A DNA stretch of 64,000 nt from Lentzea californiensis (GTDB lineage Bacteria; Actinomycetota; Actinomycetes; Mycobacteriales; Pseudonocardiaceae), in NCBI RefSeq assembly GCF_024648825.1, contig NZ_JANBBE010000005.1, positions 186,001-250,000 on the forward strand. Reading direction: 5' to 3'. The position numbers and the translations under genes were made by a program. Within the stretch, counting starts at the first letter, position 1. The number at the start of each line of letters is the position of its first letter. The notes beneath the pieces were generated by a model. It saw only the letters and a list, made by a program, of their open reading frames with translations, was not told where the DNA came from and did no database searches. Shown in pieces: positions 25,084 through 33,870 of this stretch.

Positions 25084-26241
25084 GTGCGAGTCGTGGTTGT
25101 CTCCGGGGGAGATCCCGGTCATGTGGTGCCGGCCATCGCGTTGTGCCTGCGGTTCACGGAGGCCGGCGACACCCCGGTCCTGCTGACCGGTGAACGCTGG
25201 ATCGAGCGTGCCGCCGCCGAGGGGATCACGGCCTCGCGAGTGCCCGGCCTGGCGCTGGACGACTTGAAGGACGCGCCGGATCTCGGGCGTGCGCTGCACG
25301 ACCAGGCCGCGACGCTGGCGCTGGCACTCGCCCCCCAACTCGCCGCGCTGCAACCGGATCTGGTGGTGTGCGACGTCCTCGCGCTGGGTGCGAGCATGGC
25401 CGCCGAACTGGCCGGCGTGCCGTGGGTGCAGCTGTCGCCGCATCCGCTCTACGAACCGTCGAAGTGGCTGCCGCCGATGGGCAGCGGGCTGGCCGCCGGA
25501 ACCGGCGTGCGCGGAAAGCTGCGCGACTCGGTGCTGCGGGCCATGACGGCGAGGTCGCTCCGTCAAGGGGAACGCCAGCGTGCCGTTGTGCGGCAACGGA
25601 TCGGGCTCGACGCCCAGGGAACGGGCCCGGCGGCGCGGTTGATCGCGACGTTGCCCGCGCTGGAGGTGCCGCGTCCGGACTGGCCGCGCGACGCGCACGT
25701 CGTGGGGCCGCTGCTGTGGGAGGCCAGCAAGGAGACGCTGACCCCGCCGCCGGGTGACGCTCCGCTGGTGGTGATCGCCCCCTCGACGGCGTGGACCGGG
25801 ACGCGGGGCATGGCGGAAATGACGCTGGAAGCGTTGCGGGGCAAGGACGTGCGGGCAGTGGTGTCGACGTTCGCGCCCGCACCGGCCGACCTGCCGTCGT
25901 GGGCTCGGTCGGGGCCGGGTGACCAGGACGCGCTGCTGCGCCAGGCCGCGGTCCTGGTGTGCGGTGGCGGGCACGGGATGCTGGTCAAGGCGTTGCGGGC
26001 CGCCGTTCCCGTCGTGGTGGTGCCCGGTGGCGGCGACCAGTGGGAGATGGCGTGCCGGGTGGCGCGGCAGGGCAGCGGGCTGCTCGTGCGGCCGTCCACG
26101 GTCGAGGGCCTGCACGACGCCGTGACGCGGGTGCTGGGTGACCCGGGCTTCGCCGCTGCGGCGGCACGGGCGGCGGCGACGATCGCGGATGTTCGAGATC
26201 CTGTGGAGGTATGTCGGACTGCGTTGAGTCTTGCGCGTTGA
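25084..26241 (+). CDS. GT1 (UDP-glycosyltransferase-like) glycosyltransferase
   Basis: A 385-residue GT-B fold enzyme. The N-terminal acceptor domain opens RVVVVSGGDPGHVVPAIALC. The C-terminal donor domain carries VLVCGGGHGMLVKALRAAVP followed by VVVPGGGDQWEMACRV. This is the GHGT-type motif and the terminal DQ pair seen in macrolide and sterol glycosyltransferases. It would transfer a sugar from an NDP-sugar to a lipid or natural product. No sugar-biosynthesis gene is nearby. GTG 25084 is chosen since the first beta strand begins there. The stop codon overlaps the CebR-like box of the next gene. Confidence 0.85.
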   Translation: MRVVVVSGGDPGHVVPAIALCLRFTEAGDTPVLLTGERWIERAAAEGITASRVPGLALDDLKDAPDLGRALHDQAATLALALAPQLAALQPDLVVCDVLALGASMAAELAGVPWVQLSPHPLYEPSKWLPPMGSGLAAGTGVRGKLRDSVLRAMTARSLRQGERQRAVVRQRIGLDAQGTGPAARLIATLPALEVPRPDWPRDAHVVGPLLWEASKETLTPPPGDAPLVVIAPSTAWTGTRGMAEMTLEALRGKDVRAVVSTFAPAPADLPSWARSGPGDQDALLRQAAVLVCGGGHGMLVKALRAAVPVVVVPGGGDQWEMACRVARQGSGLLVRPSTVEGLHDAVTRVLGDPGFAAAAARAAATIADVRDPVEVCRTALSLAR

Positions 26242-26252
26242 GAGCGCTCCCA
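26239..26252. promoter_or_regulatory. CebR-type LacI-family box upstream of glycoside hydrolase
   Basis: TGAGAGCGCTCCCA is the exact reverse complement of the box at 20129-20142 and one base off the CebR consensus. It lies 13 bases before the ATG of the large glycosidase, a position that would block transcription or early elongation. Confidence 0.8.
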
Positions 26253-26265
26253 CTTCAATGGGCCC

Positions 26266-29200
26266 ATGCGCGTGTCAATGACGATGCTCGTGGTGGCGGC
26301 GTTAGCGATTTCGACGGCAGGGCCGGCGGTGGCACGGCAGGACCGCGCGGCGGCACCTGACCCGTACCCCTCAGTGGGTGCGGGCACGAACTTCCTCGAC
26401 CACGCCGGGCTGCTGGGGAACGTCCCGGAGCCGGCCTGGTACGAGGCCAACATCCCGTTCGTCGACCTCCCCGACCGGGAGATCCGCGACACCTACTACT
26501 ACCGCTGGCGCACCTACCGCGAGGCGCTCAAGTACACCAGGCCGAAGGACGGCTGGATCGTCTCCGAGTTCCTCGGCCCGGTCGGCTACTCCGCCCCGAA
26601 CGGCGGCATCGTCGCCGCGGCGGGCCACCACGTCTACGAGGGCCGCTGGCTGCGCGACCACCGCTACCTGGACGACTACGTCGACTACTGGCTGCGCGGC
26701 TCCGGCGCCGGTCCGAAGCCCGCGACCGACTTCCTCAACAAGAACACCACCGACTGGGCACACCAGTACTCGTTCTGGGCCGCCGACGCCGTGGCCGCAC
26801 GCGCCGCCGTCGACGGCCGCTCCCGGTTCGCCACCGACCGGCTGCCCGAGCTCGTGCGGCAGTGGCAGCGCTGGTCGCCGCAGCTCGACCAGGACCTGGG
26901 GCTCTACTGGCAGACGCCGGTGTGGGACGCGATGGAGTACACGGCCAGCTCGTACCAGAGCCCCGATCCCTACCACGGCGGCGACGGCTTCCGGCCGACC
27001 CTCAACGCCTACCAGTACGGCGACGCGCGGGCGATCGCGCAACTGTTCAAGGCGCGAGGAGACGCCGCCGGCGCGCGCCCGTTCGACCAGGCCGCGGACG
27101 CGTTGCGGGCGAACCAGGAGCGGTGGCTCTGGGACGACGCGGGCAAGTTCTACAAGCACGTCATGCGCGACGACAACCCCGGCCGCACCAAGCTCGCCGA
27201 CCGCGAGGCGATCGGCTTCGTGCCGTGGTACTTCCACATGCCGCCGGCCGCCAACAGCGCGGCCTGGGCGCAGCTGACCGACCCGCAGGGGTTCGCCGCT
27301 GCGTACGGCCCGACCACCGCCGAGCGTCGCAGCCCGTGGTTCATGCGGGACGCGCTGAACGGCTGTTGCCGCTGGAACGGTCCCAGCTGGCCGTTCGCGA
27401 CCAGCCAGACCCTGACCGCGCTGGCCAACCTGCTGATCGACTACCCGGCGCAGTCCTACGTCGACCGCGACGACTACCTGGCGGTGCTGCGCGGCTATGC
27501 GTTGACACAGCGCAAGAACGGCGAGCCCTACGTCGCCGAGGCGCACCACCCCGACGAGAACCGCTGGCTGTACGACGGCAAGGGCCACAGCGAGGACTAC
27601 AACCACTCGACGTTCAACGACAACGTGCTGTCCGGCCTGCTCGGCATCCGGCCGGAGCTCGGGAACGCGGTGTCGATCGCGCCGCTGGTCCCGGACTCCT
27701 GGAGCCACTTCGCCGCCGAGAACGTGCCGTACCACGGGCACAACCTGACCGTGCTGTGGGACAGGGACGGCAGCCGCTACGGCAAAGGCACGGGCCTGCG
27801 GGTCTGGCTCGACGGCAGGCTCACGCACACACAAGCCGGCCTGGCGCCGGTGCGCCTGACGATCCCGGCACGGAACTCGGCGGACGTCCCGGAACTCGTC
27901 GACGACTTCGCGAACGTCAGCCGTACCGGGTTCCCCACCGCCCGCGCGTCCCACAGCTACAGCGCAGACCCGCCCGCCAAGGCGATCGACGGCCAGGACT
28001 TCCAACTCGACGTGCCCGGCACGCGCTGGACGTCGTACGGCAGCCCGAACTCCGCGGACTGGCTGGAGGTCGACCTCGGCGCACCGGCACCGATCTCCGA
28101 CCTTCGTGTCGTGTTCTACGACGACGGCGGGGGAGTGCGCGTGCCGACGACCTTCGACCTGCAGTACTGGGACGGCCAATGGCGTGACGTGCCGGGCCAG
28201 CGGAGAACTCCCGCGCAACCGGTGGCACGTCAGCTGAACCGCGTCCTGGTGGAACCGGCGGTGACCACCAGCCGGGTGCGGATCCTGCCGCGGCGTGCGG
28301 ACGGCGGAGCTGTCGGCATCACGTCGTTCTCGTCGTGGCGGGCACCGGTGCGAGGGCTGCGTGCCTCGGTGCCGGACGACCTCGCGGTCCGTGCGGGCGC
28401 GGTCGAGACGACCACGACCTTGCAGGCACAGCAACCTTTGCGCGGTGTCCGGACGACGGTGGCCGTACCGCCGGGGTGGAGTGCGGTGCCACTGTCGCCG
28501 GCCTACGCCGCCCAGCTGGGGACGGGCCGGAGTCTCGTCACCCGCTGGCGCGTCACGGCACCCGCCGGCCTGGGACTGGGTGAGCGGGCGCCGATCCGTT
28601 TGCTGGCAACGGCTTCCGGCGACAGCGGCGTCACCTCGGCGCTGAGCTCCGCGCAGACCGTGTTCGATCCCGCCGCCTACTCCACCGTCGTCTGGGACGA
28701 CACGTTCGAGACGGACCGTCTCGTCTCGTACCGGGTGGACGGTCCGTTCGGCGAACCGCCACCGGCGTTGCGGGTCGCGGACGGCGTGCTGACCGCGGGC
28801 GCCGGGACGCGTGCCGGCGCGGTGCTCGCCGCGCCGGTCACCGGTGCCGCCCGAGGCACGGCGATCGTCGTCGAACCCCGGTCGTTCGCGGGCTCGGCGC
28901 CGGAGGACAGCCTTTTCCTCGGCCAGATCGCCGGGAACCGCGACTTCGCCCTGGCCTGGTTCAACAACGCGGGCAAGGCCTCGGGCGTCGACGTGACCGT
29001 GGCGGGCGTCCGCCACGGCGACGAGGCGACCGGCGGCTGCTGCGCCACCCTGACCTGGGCGCCGGGCGACCGGCTCGCCGTCGTGGTCGAGAACGGTCAG
29101 CTGACCAGCTGGCAGGAGCACGCCGGTCGGTGGACTTTGCTGCGCTCAGCACCGATCGGGTCCGCGGTGGACCCGTCGGTGGTCGCGGGATGGGCACCCG

Positions 29201-29268
29201 CTCTCGGGCTGAGGCTCGACGCGGGCTCGCTGGCGATCGACCGCTTCACCGTGCGCGCCAGGGCCTAG
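26266..29268 (+). CDS. Secreted multidomain glycoside hydrolase (MGH1/GH63-like)
   Basis: A 1000-residue exported enzyme. The signal peptide is about residues 1-24. The catalytic (alpha/alpha)6 barrel covers about 40-545 and shows RWLRDHRYLDDYVDYWLRG, CCRWNGPSWPFATSQ and HSEDYNHSTFNDNVL, as in MGH1-like and GH63-type alpha-glycosidases. A discoidin (F5/8C) carbohydrate-binding domain lies at about 555-690 (WTSYGSPNSADWLEVDLG). An NPCBM-associated NEW3-like domain follows at about 690-790. A concanavalin-like beta sandwich ends the protein. The substrate is not known, though oligosaccharides with terminal alpha-glucose or mannose are likely. A CebR-like box just upstream suggests induction by an oligosaccharide. 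It overlaps the converging TetR gene by 4 bases. Confidence 0.82.
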   Translation: MRVSMTMLVVAALAISTAGPAVARQDRAAAPDPYPSVGAGTNFLDHAGLLGNVPEPAWYEANIPFVDLPDREIRDTYYYRWRTYREALKYTRPKDGWIVSEFLGPVGYSAPNGGIVAAAGHHVYEGRWLRDHRYLDDYVDYWLRGSGAGPKPATDFLNKNTTDWAHQYSFWAADAVAARAAVDGRSRFATDRLPELVRQWQRWSPQLDQDLGLYWQTPVWDAMEYTASSYQSPDPYHGGDGFRPTLNAYQYGDARAIAQLFKARGDAAGARPFDQAADALRANQERWLWDDAGKFYKHVMRDDNPGRTKLADREAIGFVPWYFHMPPAANSAAWAQLTDPQGFAAAYGPTTAERRSPWFMRDALNGCCRWNGPSWPFATSQTLTALANLLIDYPAQSYVDRDDYLAVLRGYALTQRKNGEPYVAEAHHPDENRWLYDGKGHSEDYNHSTFNDNVLSGLLGIRPELGNAVSIAPLVPDSWSHFAAENVPYHGHNLTVLWDRDGSRYGKGTGLRVWLDGRLTHTQAGLAPVRLTIPARNSADVPELVDDFANVSRTGFPTARASHSYSADPPAKAIDGQDFQLDVPGTRWTSYGSPNSADWLEVDLGAPAPISDLRVVFYDDGGGVRVPTTFDLQYWDGQWRDVPGQRRTPAQPVARQLNRVLVEPAVTTSRVRILPRRADGGAVGITSFSSWRAPVRGLRASVPDDLAVRAGAVETTTTLQAQQPLRGVRTTVAVPPGWSAVPLSPAYAAQLGTGRSLVTRWRVTAPAGLGLGERAPIRLLATASGDSGVTSALSSAQTVFDPAAYSTVVWDDTFETDRLVSYRVDGPFGEPPPALRVADGVLTAGAGTRAGAVLAAPVTGAARGTAIVVEPRSFAGSAPEDSLFLGQIAGNRDFALAWFNNAGKASGVDVTVAGVRHGDEATGGCCATLTWAPGDRLAVVVENGQLTSWQEHAGRWTLLRSAPIGSAVDPSVVAGWAPALGLRLDAGSLAIDRFTVRARA

Positions 29269-29873
29269 CGGCAGACGCGCTCGACCAGGACCTGCCAGCT
29301 GGTGATCAGGTCGTTCACCACGGCTTCCGGGTCGGGCGCGTTCTCGTCCTGGGTCCGCAGGTAGAGCAGGATCGGCCCTTCCAGCGCCGCCACGAGCTGC
29401 AACGCGAGGGTGCCGCTGGCGGCGTCGTCAGGACACGCCTCGCTGAGCAGCATGTGGACGTGGAACAGCGAAGGGCTGTCTCCGGCGGGCACGGGCTGGC
29501 CGGGGTCGAGGGACGCCCGCGCCAGGACGGTGTGCTCGACGAGGAACTCGAGCCGGGCCCGCCCGAACGCGGCCAGCCGTTCGGCCGCCGGTGCCCCTGG
29601 TCCGAGCGGCGGCGGGCCGGTCATCACCCGTTCCTGGAAGAGCTTCTCCTCCTCGTCCAGCAGGGTGTGGAAGATGCCCGCACGGGTGCGGAAACGCCGG
29701 AACACCGTGCCCTTGCCGAGCCCGGCTCGTTCGGCGAGGCCGTCCATCGTGACCTTGTCCGCGCCCAGTTCCGCGACCATCTGCCGGGCGACCTCGATCA
29801 GGTGAGCTCGGTTGCGCGCGGCATCGGCCCGCTCTTCCCGAGGACGGCCCAACGGCAGCGCGACTGGTTCCAC
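29265..29873 (-). CDS. TetR/AcrR family regulator
   Basis: A 202-residue TetR repressor. The HTH reads VTMDGLAERAGLGKGTVFRRF at about residues 41-61 (helices around GLAERAG and GKGTVFRRF), after a basic N-terminus. The C-terminal domain resembles TetR_C_33 (SbtR-like) regulators. It is divergent from the ECF41-promoter gene at 29975, with about 100 bases between starts. It could therefore repress that gene in addition to sigma-factor control. ATG at 29873 is the first in frame. Confidence 0.85.
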   Translation of the reverse strand: MEPVALPLGRPREERADAARNRAHLIEVARQMVAELGADKVTMDGLAERAGLGKGTVFRRFRTRAGIFHTLLDEEEKLFQERVMTGPPPLGPGAPAAERLAAFGRARLEFLVEHTVLARASLDPGQPVPAGDSPSLFHVHMLLSEACPDDAASGTLALQLVAALEGPILLYLRTQDENAPDPEAVVNDLITSWQVLVERVCR

Positions 29874-29907
29874 GGCCTGAACGCTACCCGGCGATCTTGG
29901 GCGGGGC

Positions 29908-29934
29908 TGTCACGAATCGAAGCGCCACCTCGTC
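29908..29934 (+). promoter_or_regulatory. ECF41-type promoter 1
   Basis: TGTCACG, 16 bases, then CGTC. The known ECF41 consensus is TGTCACA-N16-CGTC. The flanking 45 bases closely match the promoter at 30376. It lies 40 bases upstream of the GTG of the four-helix membrane protein. Confidence 0.75.
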
Positions 29935-29974
29935 CACCTGCTGAAGCCCCGCAACGCGAACAAAGGACCGTCTC

Positions 29975-30409
29975 GTGAAACTCCTGCTCGACCGGATCAG
30001 CCTGGCCTTCATCGCGGTCACGTCCGCCTACGTCGGGATCTTCGCCTACTTCGCCCCGAGGACGTGGTTCGACACGTTCCCGGGGTTCGGCCTGCGCTGG
30101 CTGCCCCAACTCGGTCCGTACAACGAGCACTTCGCCAAGGACGTCGGCGCGGCCTACCTCGCGTTCACCGCGCTGAGCCTGATGGCGCTCGCCCACACCA
30201 GGAAACAGGCCGTCGTGCCGCTGGCGGGCGCCGCGCTGCTGGTGTTCAACACGCTGCACTTCGTCTACCACCTGACGATGCTGCACATGTACGCGCCACT
30301 CGACCGGGCGTTGAACGTCGTCCTGCTGGGACTGCTCGTGGTGATGTCCGTCATCCTCGTGATCCCGGCCGGGGCTGTCACAGATCGACGCTCCACCTCG
30401 TCTACCTGA
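29975..30409 (+). CDS. Four-helix membrane protein, hypothetical
   Basis: A 144-residue integral membrane protein. It has four hydrophobic segments (about 7-27, 57-75, 79-99 and 110-130) and the motif AKDVGAAYLAFTALSLMAL between helices 1 and 2. It resembles small DUF4345-type membrane proteins, but I cannot name a function. GTG 29975 follows a GGACCGTCTC region with no strong ribosome site. Expression should depend on the ECF41-type promoter at 29908. The C-terminal end contains the second ECF41-type promoter, which drives the next gene. Confidence 0.7.
   Translation: MKLLLDRISLAFIAVTSAYVGIFAYFAPRTWFDTFPGFGLRWLPQLGPYNEHFAKDVGAAYLAFTALSLMALAHTRKQAVVPLAGAALLVFNTLHFVYHLTMLHMYAPLDRALNVVLLGLLVVMSVILVIPAGAVTDRRSTSST
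30376..30402 (+). promoter_or_regulatory. ECF41-type promoter 2
   Basis: TGTCACA, exactly 16 bases, then CGTC, a perfect match to the ECF41 consensus. It lies inside the 3' end of the membrane protein gene, 34 bases upstream of the NmrA-like gene start. Confidence 0.85.
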
Positions 30410-30436
30410 TGACGAAGTTATGAGAGGAGTGCGGCG

Positions 30437-31198
30437 ATGCGGGTGGCAGTGGCAGGCGGAACGGGTGCGGTCGGCAGGCTAGTGGTGCGGCAGCTGGAAC
30501 GGGCGGGGCACGAGGCCGTGGTGCTGACCCGTTCGTCCGGAGTGGACCTGACCACCGGGCACGGGCTCGTCGAGCGGCTGAAGGGCTGCGACGCGATCAT
30601 CGACGTCAGCAACAAGATGGTGCTGCGCGAGAAGGCCGCGGTCGAGTTCTTCGGCGCCGTGACGAGCAACCTGCTCGACGCGGGTGTGCGGGCCGGTGTG
30701 GACCACGTCGTCGCACTGTCCATTGTGGGCGTGGACGAGGTCGCCACGGGCTACTACAAGGGCAAGCGCCGGCAGGAGGAACTGGTCAGCGGCGGCCCGC
30801 TGCCGTGGACGGTCCTGCGCGCCACCCAGTTCCACGAGTTCGCCGAACCGCTGCTCGACCAGGCGCGCGGCCCGTTCGTCGTGGTGCCGAAGATGCTCAG
30901 CCGCCCGGTGTCCACCGCCGACGTGGCCGCGAGGCTGGTGGAGCTGGCGGGACGGCCGGCCGGCGGGTACGTGCAGCCGATCGCCGGGCCGCGGGAATGG
31001 CGCATGGAGGACATGGCGAAGCGGATCGCCCGCGCACGGGGTGACCGCAAGGTCCTGATCCCGGTGCGGCTGCCCGGCCGGGCGGGCAAGGCGATGACCG
31101 GCGGCGCCCTGCTGCCGAAGGGGCCGTTCACCGAGGCCCCGGGCACGTTCGAACACCACCTCGCCGAACTCGAGGCCCGCCGGTCAGCCGTGCGGTGA
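30437..31198 (+). CDS. NmrA-like NAD(P)-binding epimerase/oxidoreductase
   Basis: A 253-residue atypical SDR. It has the Rossmann motif VAGGTGAVGRLVVRQL at the N-terminus and STADVAARLVELA near the C-terminal substrate lobe. The classical YxxxK pair is replaced by YYKGKRRQE. It belongs to the NmrA/complex I 39-kDa-like group, which contains quinone reductases and redox sensors. Genes of the carboxymuconolactone decarboxylase/oxidoreductase/epimerase (COE) class are the standard targets of ECF41 sigma factors. The promoter match at 30376 fits that. No sigma factor gene is in the window. Start ATG 30437 has GAGAGGAG upstream. Confidence 0.85.
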   Translation: MRVAVAGGTGAVGRLVVRQLERAGHEAVVLTRSSGVDLTTGHGLVERLKGCDAIIDVSNKMVLREKAAVEFFGAVTSNLLDAGVRAGVDHVVALSIVGVDEVATGYYKGKRRQEELVSGGPLPWTVLRATQFHEFAEPLLDQARGPFVVVPKMLSRPVSTADVAARLVELAGRPAGGYVQPIAGPREWRMEDMAKRIARARGDRKVLIPVRLPGRAGKAMTGGALLPKGPFTEAPGTFEHHLAELEARRSAVR

Positions 31199-31200
31199 CG

Positions 31201-32739
31201 TCAGGTCCCGGCGGCGAGCCGCTGCCTGATCTCCGCCTTGAGCACCTTGCCCACCTTGGACCGCGGCAGGTCGGGCCAGATCTCGACCTGCTTGGGCGCC
31301 TTCACGCCGCCCAGCTGCTCCTTCACGAACGCGATCAGCGCGGCGGGGTCGGCCTGGCCGGCGGCACGCAACTGCACGACCGCCGTCACCCGCTCGCCCC
31401 ACTTCTCGTCGGGCAGCCCGACCACCGCGCTGTCCTGGACCGCCGGATGCGCCCGCAACGCCTGCTCGACCTCGGCCGAGTAGACGTTGAACCCGCCGGT
31501 GATGATCATGTCCTTGGCGCGGTCGACGATGAACAGGTAGTTGTCGGCGTCGAGGTACCCGATGTCACCGGTGTGGTGCCAGCCGTGCGCGCTCACCTCG
31601 GCCGTGGCGGCCGGGTTCTCGTGGTACCCGGCCATCACCAGCGGCCCGCGCACGACGATCTCGCCGCGTTCACCGGCGGGCAGCAGCCCACCGTCCGCGG
31701 CCATGATCGCCACCTGGGTCAGCGGGCTCGGCCTGCCCGCCGACGAAAGCCGGTCCACCGCGATCGAACCGTCGGGCAGGAAGTGGTCCGCCGGAGCCAG
31801 TGTGGCGATCATGTTCGGCGCCTCGGTCTGCCCGAACAGCTGCCCCATCACGGGCCCGATCCGGTGCAGCGCCTCGGTCAGCCGCACCGGGGACATCGGC
31901 GCGGCGCCGTACCAGAGGCATTGCAGCGAACCGAGTTCCGTCGAGTCGAGCGCGGGGTGGTCGAGCAGGCCGTAGATCACCGTCGGCGGCAGGAACGCGT
32001 GCGTGATCCGGTGGTGCTCGATCAGCCGCAGGAACTCGCCGAGGTCCGGCGCCGGCATGATCACCGTCTCACCGCCCAGCGACATGATCGGGAACGTGAG
32101 CACGCCCGCCGAGTGCGTGAGCGGGGCGAGCGCCAGGTAGCGCGGCCGGTGGCCGAACGGGTAGCTCATCAGGGTGAGTGCGGTCGCGGTCTCCAGGTTG
32201 TGCCCGGTCAGCCGCACGCCCTTGGGTCGCCCGGTCGTGCCACCGGTGCCCGCCAGCACGCAGAGGTCGTCGTCCGCCACCGTCACCGGGTCAGGCTCAC
32301 GGTCGTACCGCGAGAGCCAGTCGGTGAAGGTGACCGCGCCCTCCACCTCGCCGTCCAGGCACACCAGCGTGGTCAGCGCGGGCAGGTCGCCCCGGATGCG
32401 GTCGACCAGCGGCGCGAACCTCGCCTGGAAGAACAGGCAGCGGCACCCGAACAGGTCGAGCAGCTCCCGGTTCTCCGCCGCCTCGTTGCGAGGGTTGACC
32501 GGGCACCACACCGCCCCTGCCCGCGAGATGCCGAACACGCACGTGAGCGCCAACGGGTCGTTCGCTGAGAGCACCGCGACCCGGTCACCCGGCCCGATTC
32601 CGCTGCCCTGCAACGCTCCCGCGATGGCTCGGGAACGGTGCTGGACCTCGGAATAGCTCTGCGAGGAGCCGTCGATGGTCAGACAGGGGGCGTCGCCTCC
32701 GAGCGACGCCCCCTTGTCCAGGTAGTCGCAGAGCCGCAT
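31201..32739 (-). CDS. Acyl-CoA synthetase (ANL family)
   Basis: A 512-residue CoA ligase. It has the adenylate P-loop GTGGTTGRPKGVRL, the QLFGQTEAPN motif, HTGDIGYLDAD, and the C-terminal catalytic lysine in SKVGKVLK. It activates a carboxylic acid through an acyl-adenylate. The substrate could be a short, medium or aromatic acid. It is the third gene of an operon with an SDR and a saccharopine-dehydrogenase-like reductase. Its ATG overlaps the preceding stop as TGATG, indicating translational coupling. The operon's TetR repressor is encoded divergently at 34809. Confidence 0.87.
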   Translation of the reverse strand: MRLCDYLDKGASLGGDAPCLTIDGSSQSYSEVQHRSRAIAGALQGSGIGPGDRVAVLSANDPLALTCVFGISRAGAVWCPVNPRNEAAENRELLDLFGCRCLFFQARFAPLVDRIRGDLPALTTLVCLDGEVEGAVTFTDWLSRYDREPDPVTVADDDLCVLAGTGGTTGRPKGVRLTGHNLETATALTLMSYPFGHRPRYLALAPLTHSAGVLTFPIMSLGGETVIMPAPDLGEFLRLIEHHRITHAFLPPTVIYGLLDHPALDSTELGSLQCLWYGAAPMSPVRLTEALHRIGPVMGQLFGQTEAPNMIATLAPADHFLPDGSIAVDRLSSAGRPSPLTQVAIMAADGGLLPAGERGEIVVRGPLVMAGYHENPAATAEVSAHGWHHTGDIGYLDADNYLFIVDRAKDMIITGGFNVYSAEVEQALRAHPAVQDSAVVGLPDEKWGERVTAVVQLRAAGQADPAALIAFVKEQLGGVKAPKQVEIWPDLPRSKVGKVLKAEIRQRLAAGT

Positions 32740-33866
32740 CAGCGGTGCACTTCGAGGATCGGGTCGAGCACCAGGCCGAACGACCGCAGCGCACCCAGCA
32801 ACTCCCGATGCCCGAACGCCTGGCAGCCCGACGCGAACCCGGTCCGGCGGGGCGCGTCCTGCAACAGGTGCACAGCGGCGTGCACGTTCAGCAGCGCCGT
32901 CTGCTTGTAGTTGCAGTTGCCGTGGATCACGCAGTGCGCGCGGCCCAGCGGACCCGAGGCGTGCACGGAGTCGAGCGAGATGTTGATCCGCGGGTTCTCG
33001 CGCGGCGGCATCTCACTGCGCACCTGAGCGGAGAACGCGTCCACGATCTCGTACTTCTCCGCGTCCGACTTGCCCTCCATCTGCTCCAGCGCCGCGGCGA
33101 CGATCTGCGGCACACCGAGCATCAACGGCCGGTTGAACACACCGCCGAGCGCACGGACCGACGCGACCCGCGGATCCCTCTTGAACCACACGGGATGCGC
33201 CGTGCCGCCCCACGGCAGCGCCAGGCCCAGTTCGTGCTGGCCGGGCACGACCAGCTCGTAGAGACCCGCGTCCGCAGGCCATTCCACGTACTCGTTCTGC
33301 TCCAGGAAGTACGCCTTCGAGAACGCGGCGTTCGTGAGGATGGTGTTGGTGGAGGCGACGGTCGGGTAACCCTTCCAGAACACCCCGATGTCCAAAGTGT
33401 CCAGTCCGGGCTGCTCCAGGCAGATCTGCGCGGCGATCTCGCCGACCGTGTACATCTGCGCGATGCCGGGGGAGATCAGCAGGCCCTGCTTCGCGAACTC
33501 GGCGCCGTACTGCGCGTCGGCGTCGATCATCCAGTCCTGCTCGCCGTTGGTGTCGGTGTAGTGCGCGCCGACGTTCAGGCTCGCCCGCACCGCCTCGTGG
33601 CCGTAGCGGGAGAACGGGCCGACGGTGTTGAGCACGACCTTGGTGCCGGTGAATGCCTCGGTCAGCGCCTCCTCGGTGTGCTCGACCTCCGCGATGTCGT
33701 AGGAGACCGTGTCGATGCCGGGCACGGCGTCGACGGCTTCCTTGACCCTCTTGCCATCGCGGCCGGCGGCGAGGAACGGGATGCCGTACTCGCGCAGGTA
33801 CTCGCAGATCAGGCGACCGGTGTAGCCGGAAGCCCCGTAGACGACTACTGGCTTGTCGGTGGGCAT
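32739..33866 (-). CDS. Saccharopine-dehydrogenase-like reductase
   Basis: A 375-residue protein with an N-terminal Rossmann domain (VVVYGASGYTGRLICEYL) and NTVGPFSRYGHEAVRA. This is the fold of saccharopine dehydrogenases and of mycobacterial trans-acting enoyl reductases. True lysine-pathway activity is unlikely, given the operon of a CoA ligase and an SDR. Reduction of a double bond or oxidation of an alcohol in an acyl-CoA-derived compound is more plausible. It follows the SDR by four bases and overlaps the ligase start. No further specificity is readable. Confidence 0.78.
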   Translation of the reverse strand: MPTDKPVVVYGASGYTGRLICEYLREYGIPFLAAGRDGKRVKEAVDAVPGIDTVSYDIAEVEHTEEALTEAFTGTKVVLNTVGPFSRYGHEAVRASLNVGAHYTDTNGEQDWMIDADAQYGAEFAKQGLLISPGIAQMYTVGEIAAQICLEQPGLDTLDIGVFWKGYPTVASTNTILTNAAFSKAYFLEQNEYVEWPADAGLYELVVPGQHELGLALPWGGTAHPVWFKRDPRVASVRALGGVFNRPLMLGVPQIVAAALEQMEGKSDAEKYEIVDAFSAQVRSEMPPRENPRINISLDSVHASGPLGRAHCVIHGNCNYKQTALLNVHAAVHLLQDAPRRTGFASGCQAFGHRELLGALRSFGLVLDPILEVHR

Positions 33867-33870
33867 CGCG

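Noticed and set aside
26371..29121. 916-codon minus-strand frame opposite the secreted glycosidase
   Set aside because: The + strand encodes a signal peptide and recognisable domains. The antisense product has none and is compositionally biased.
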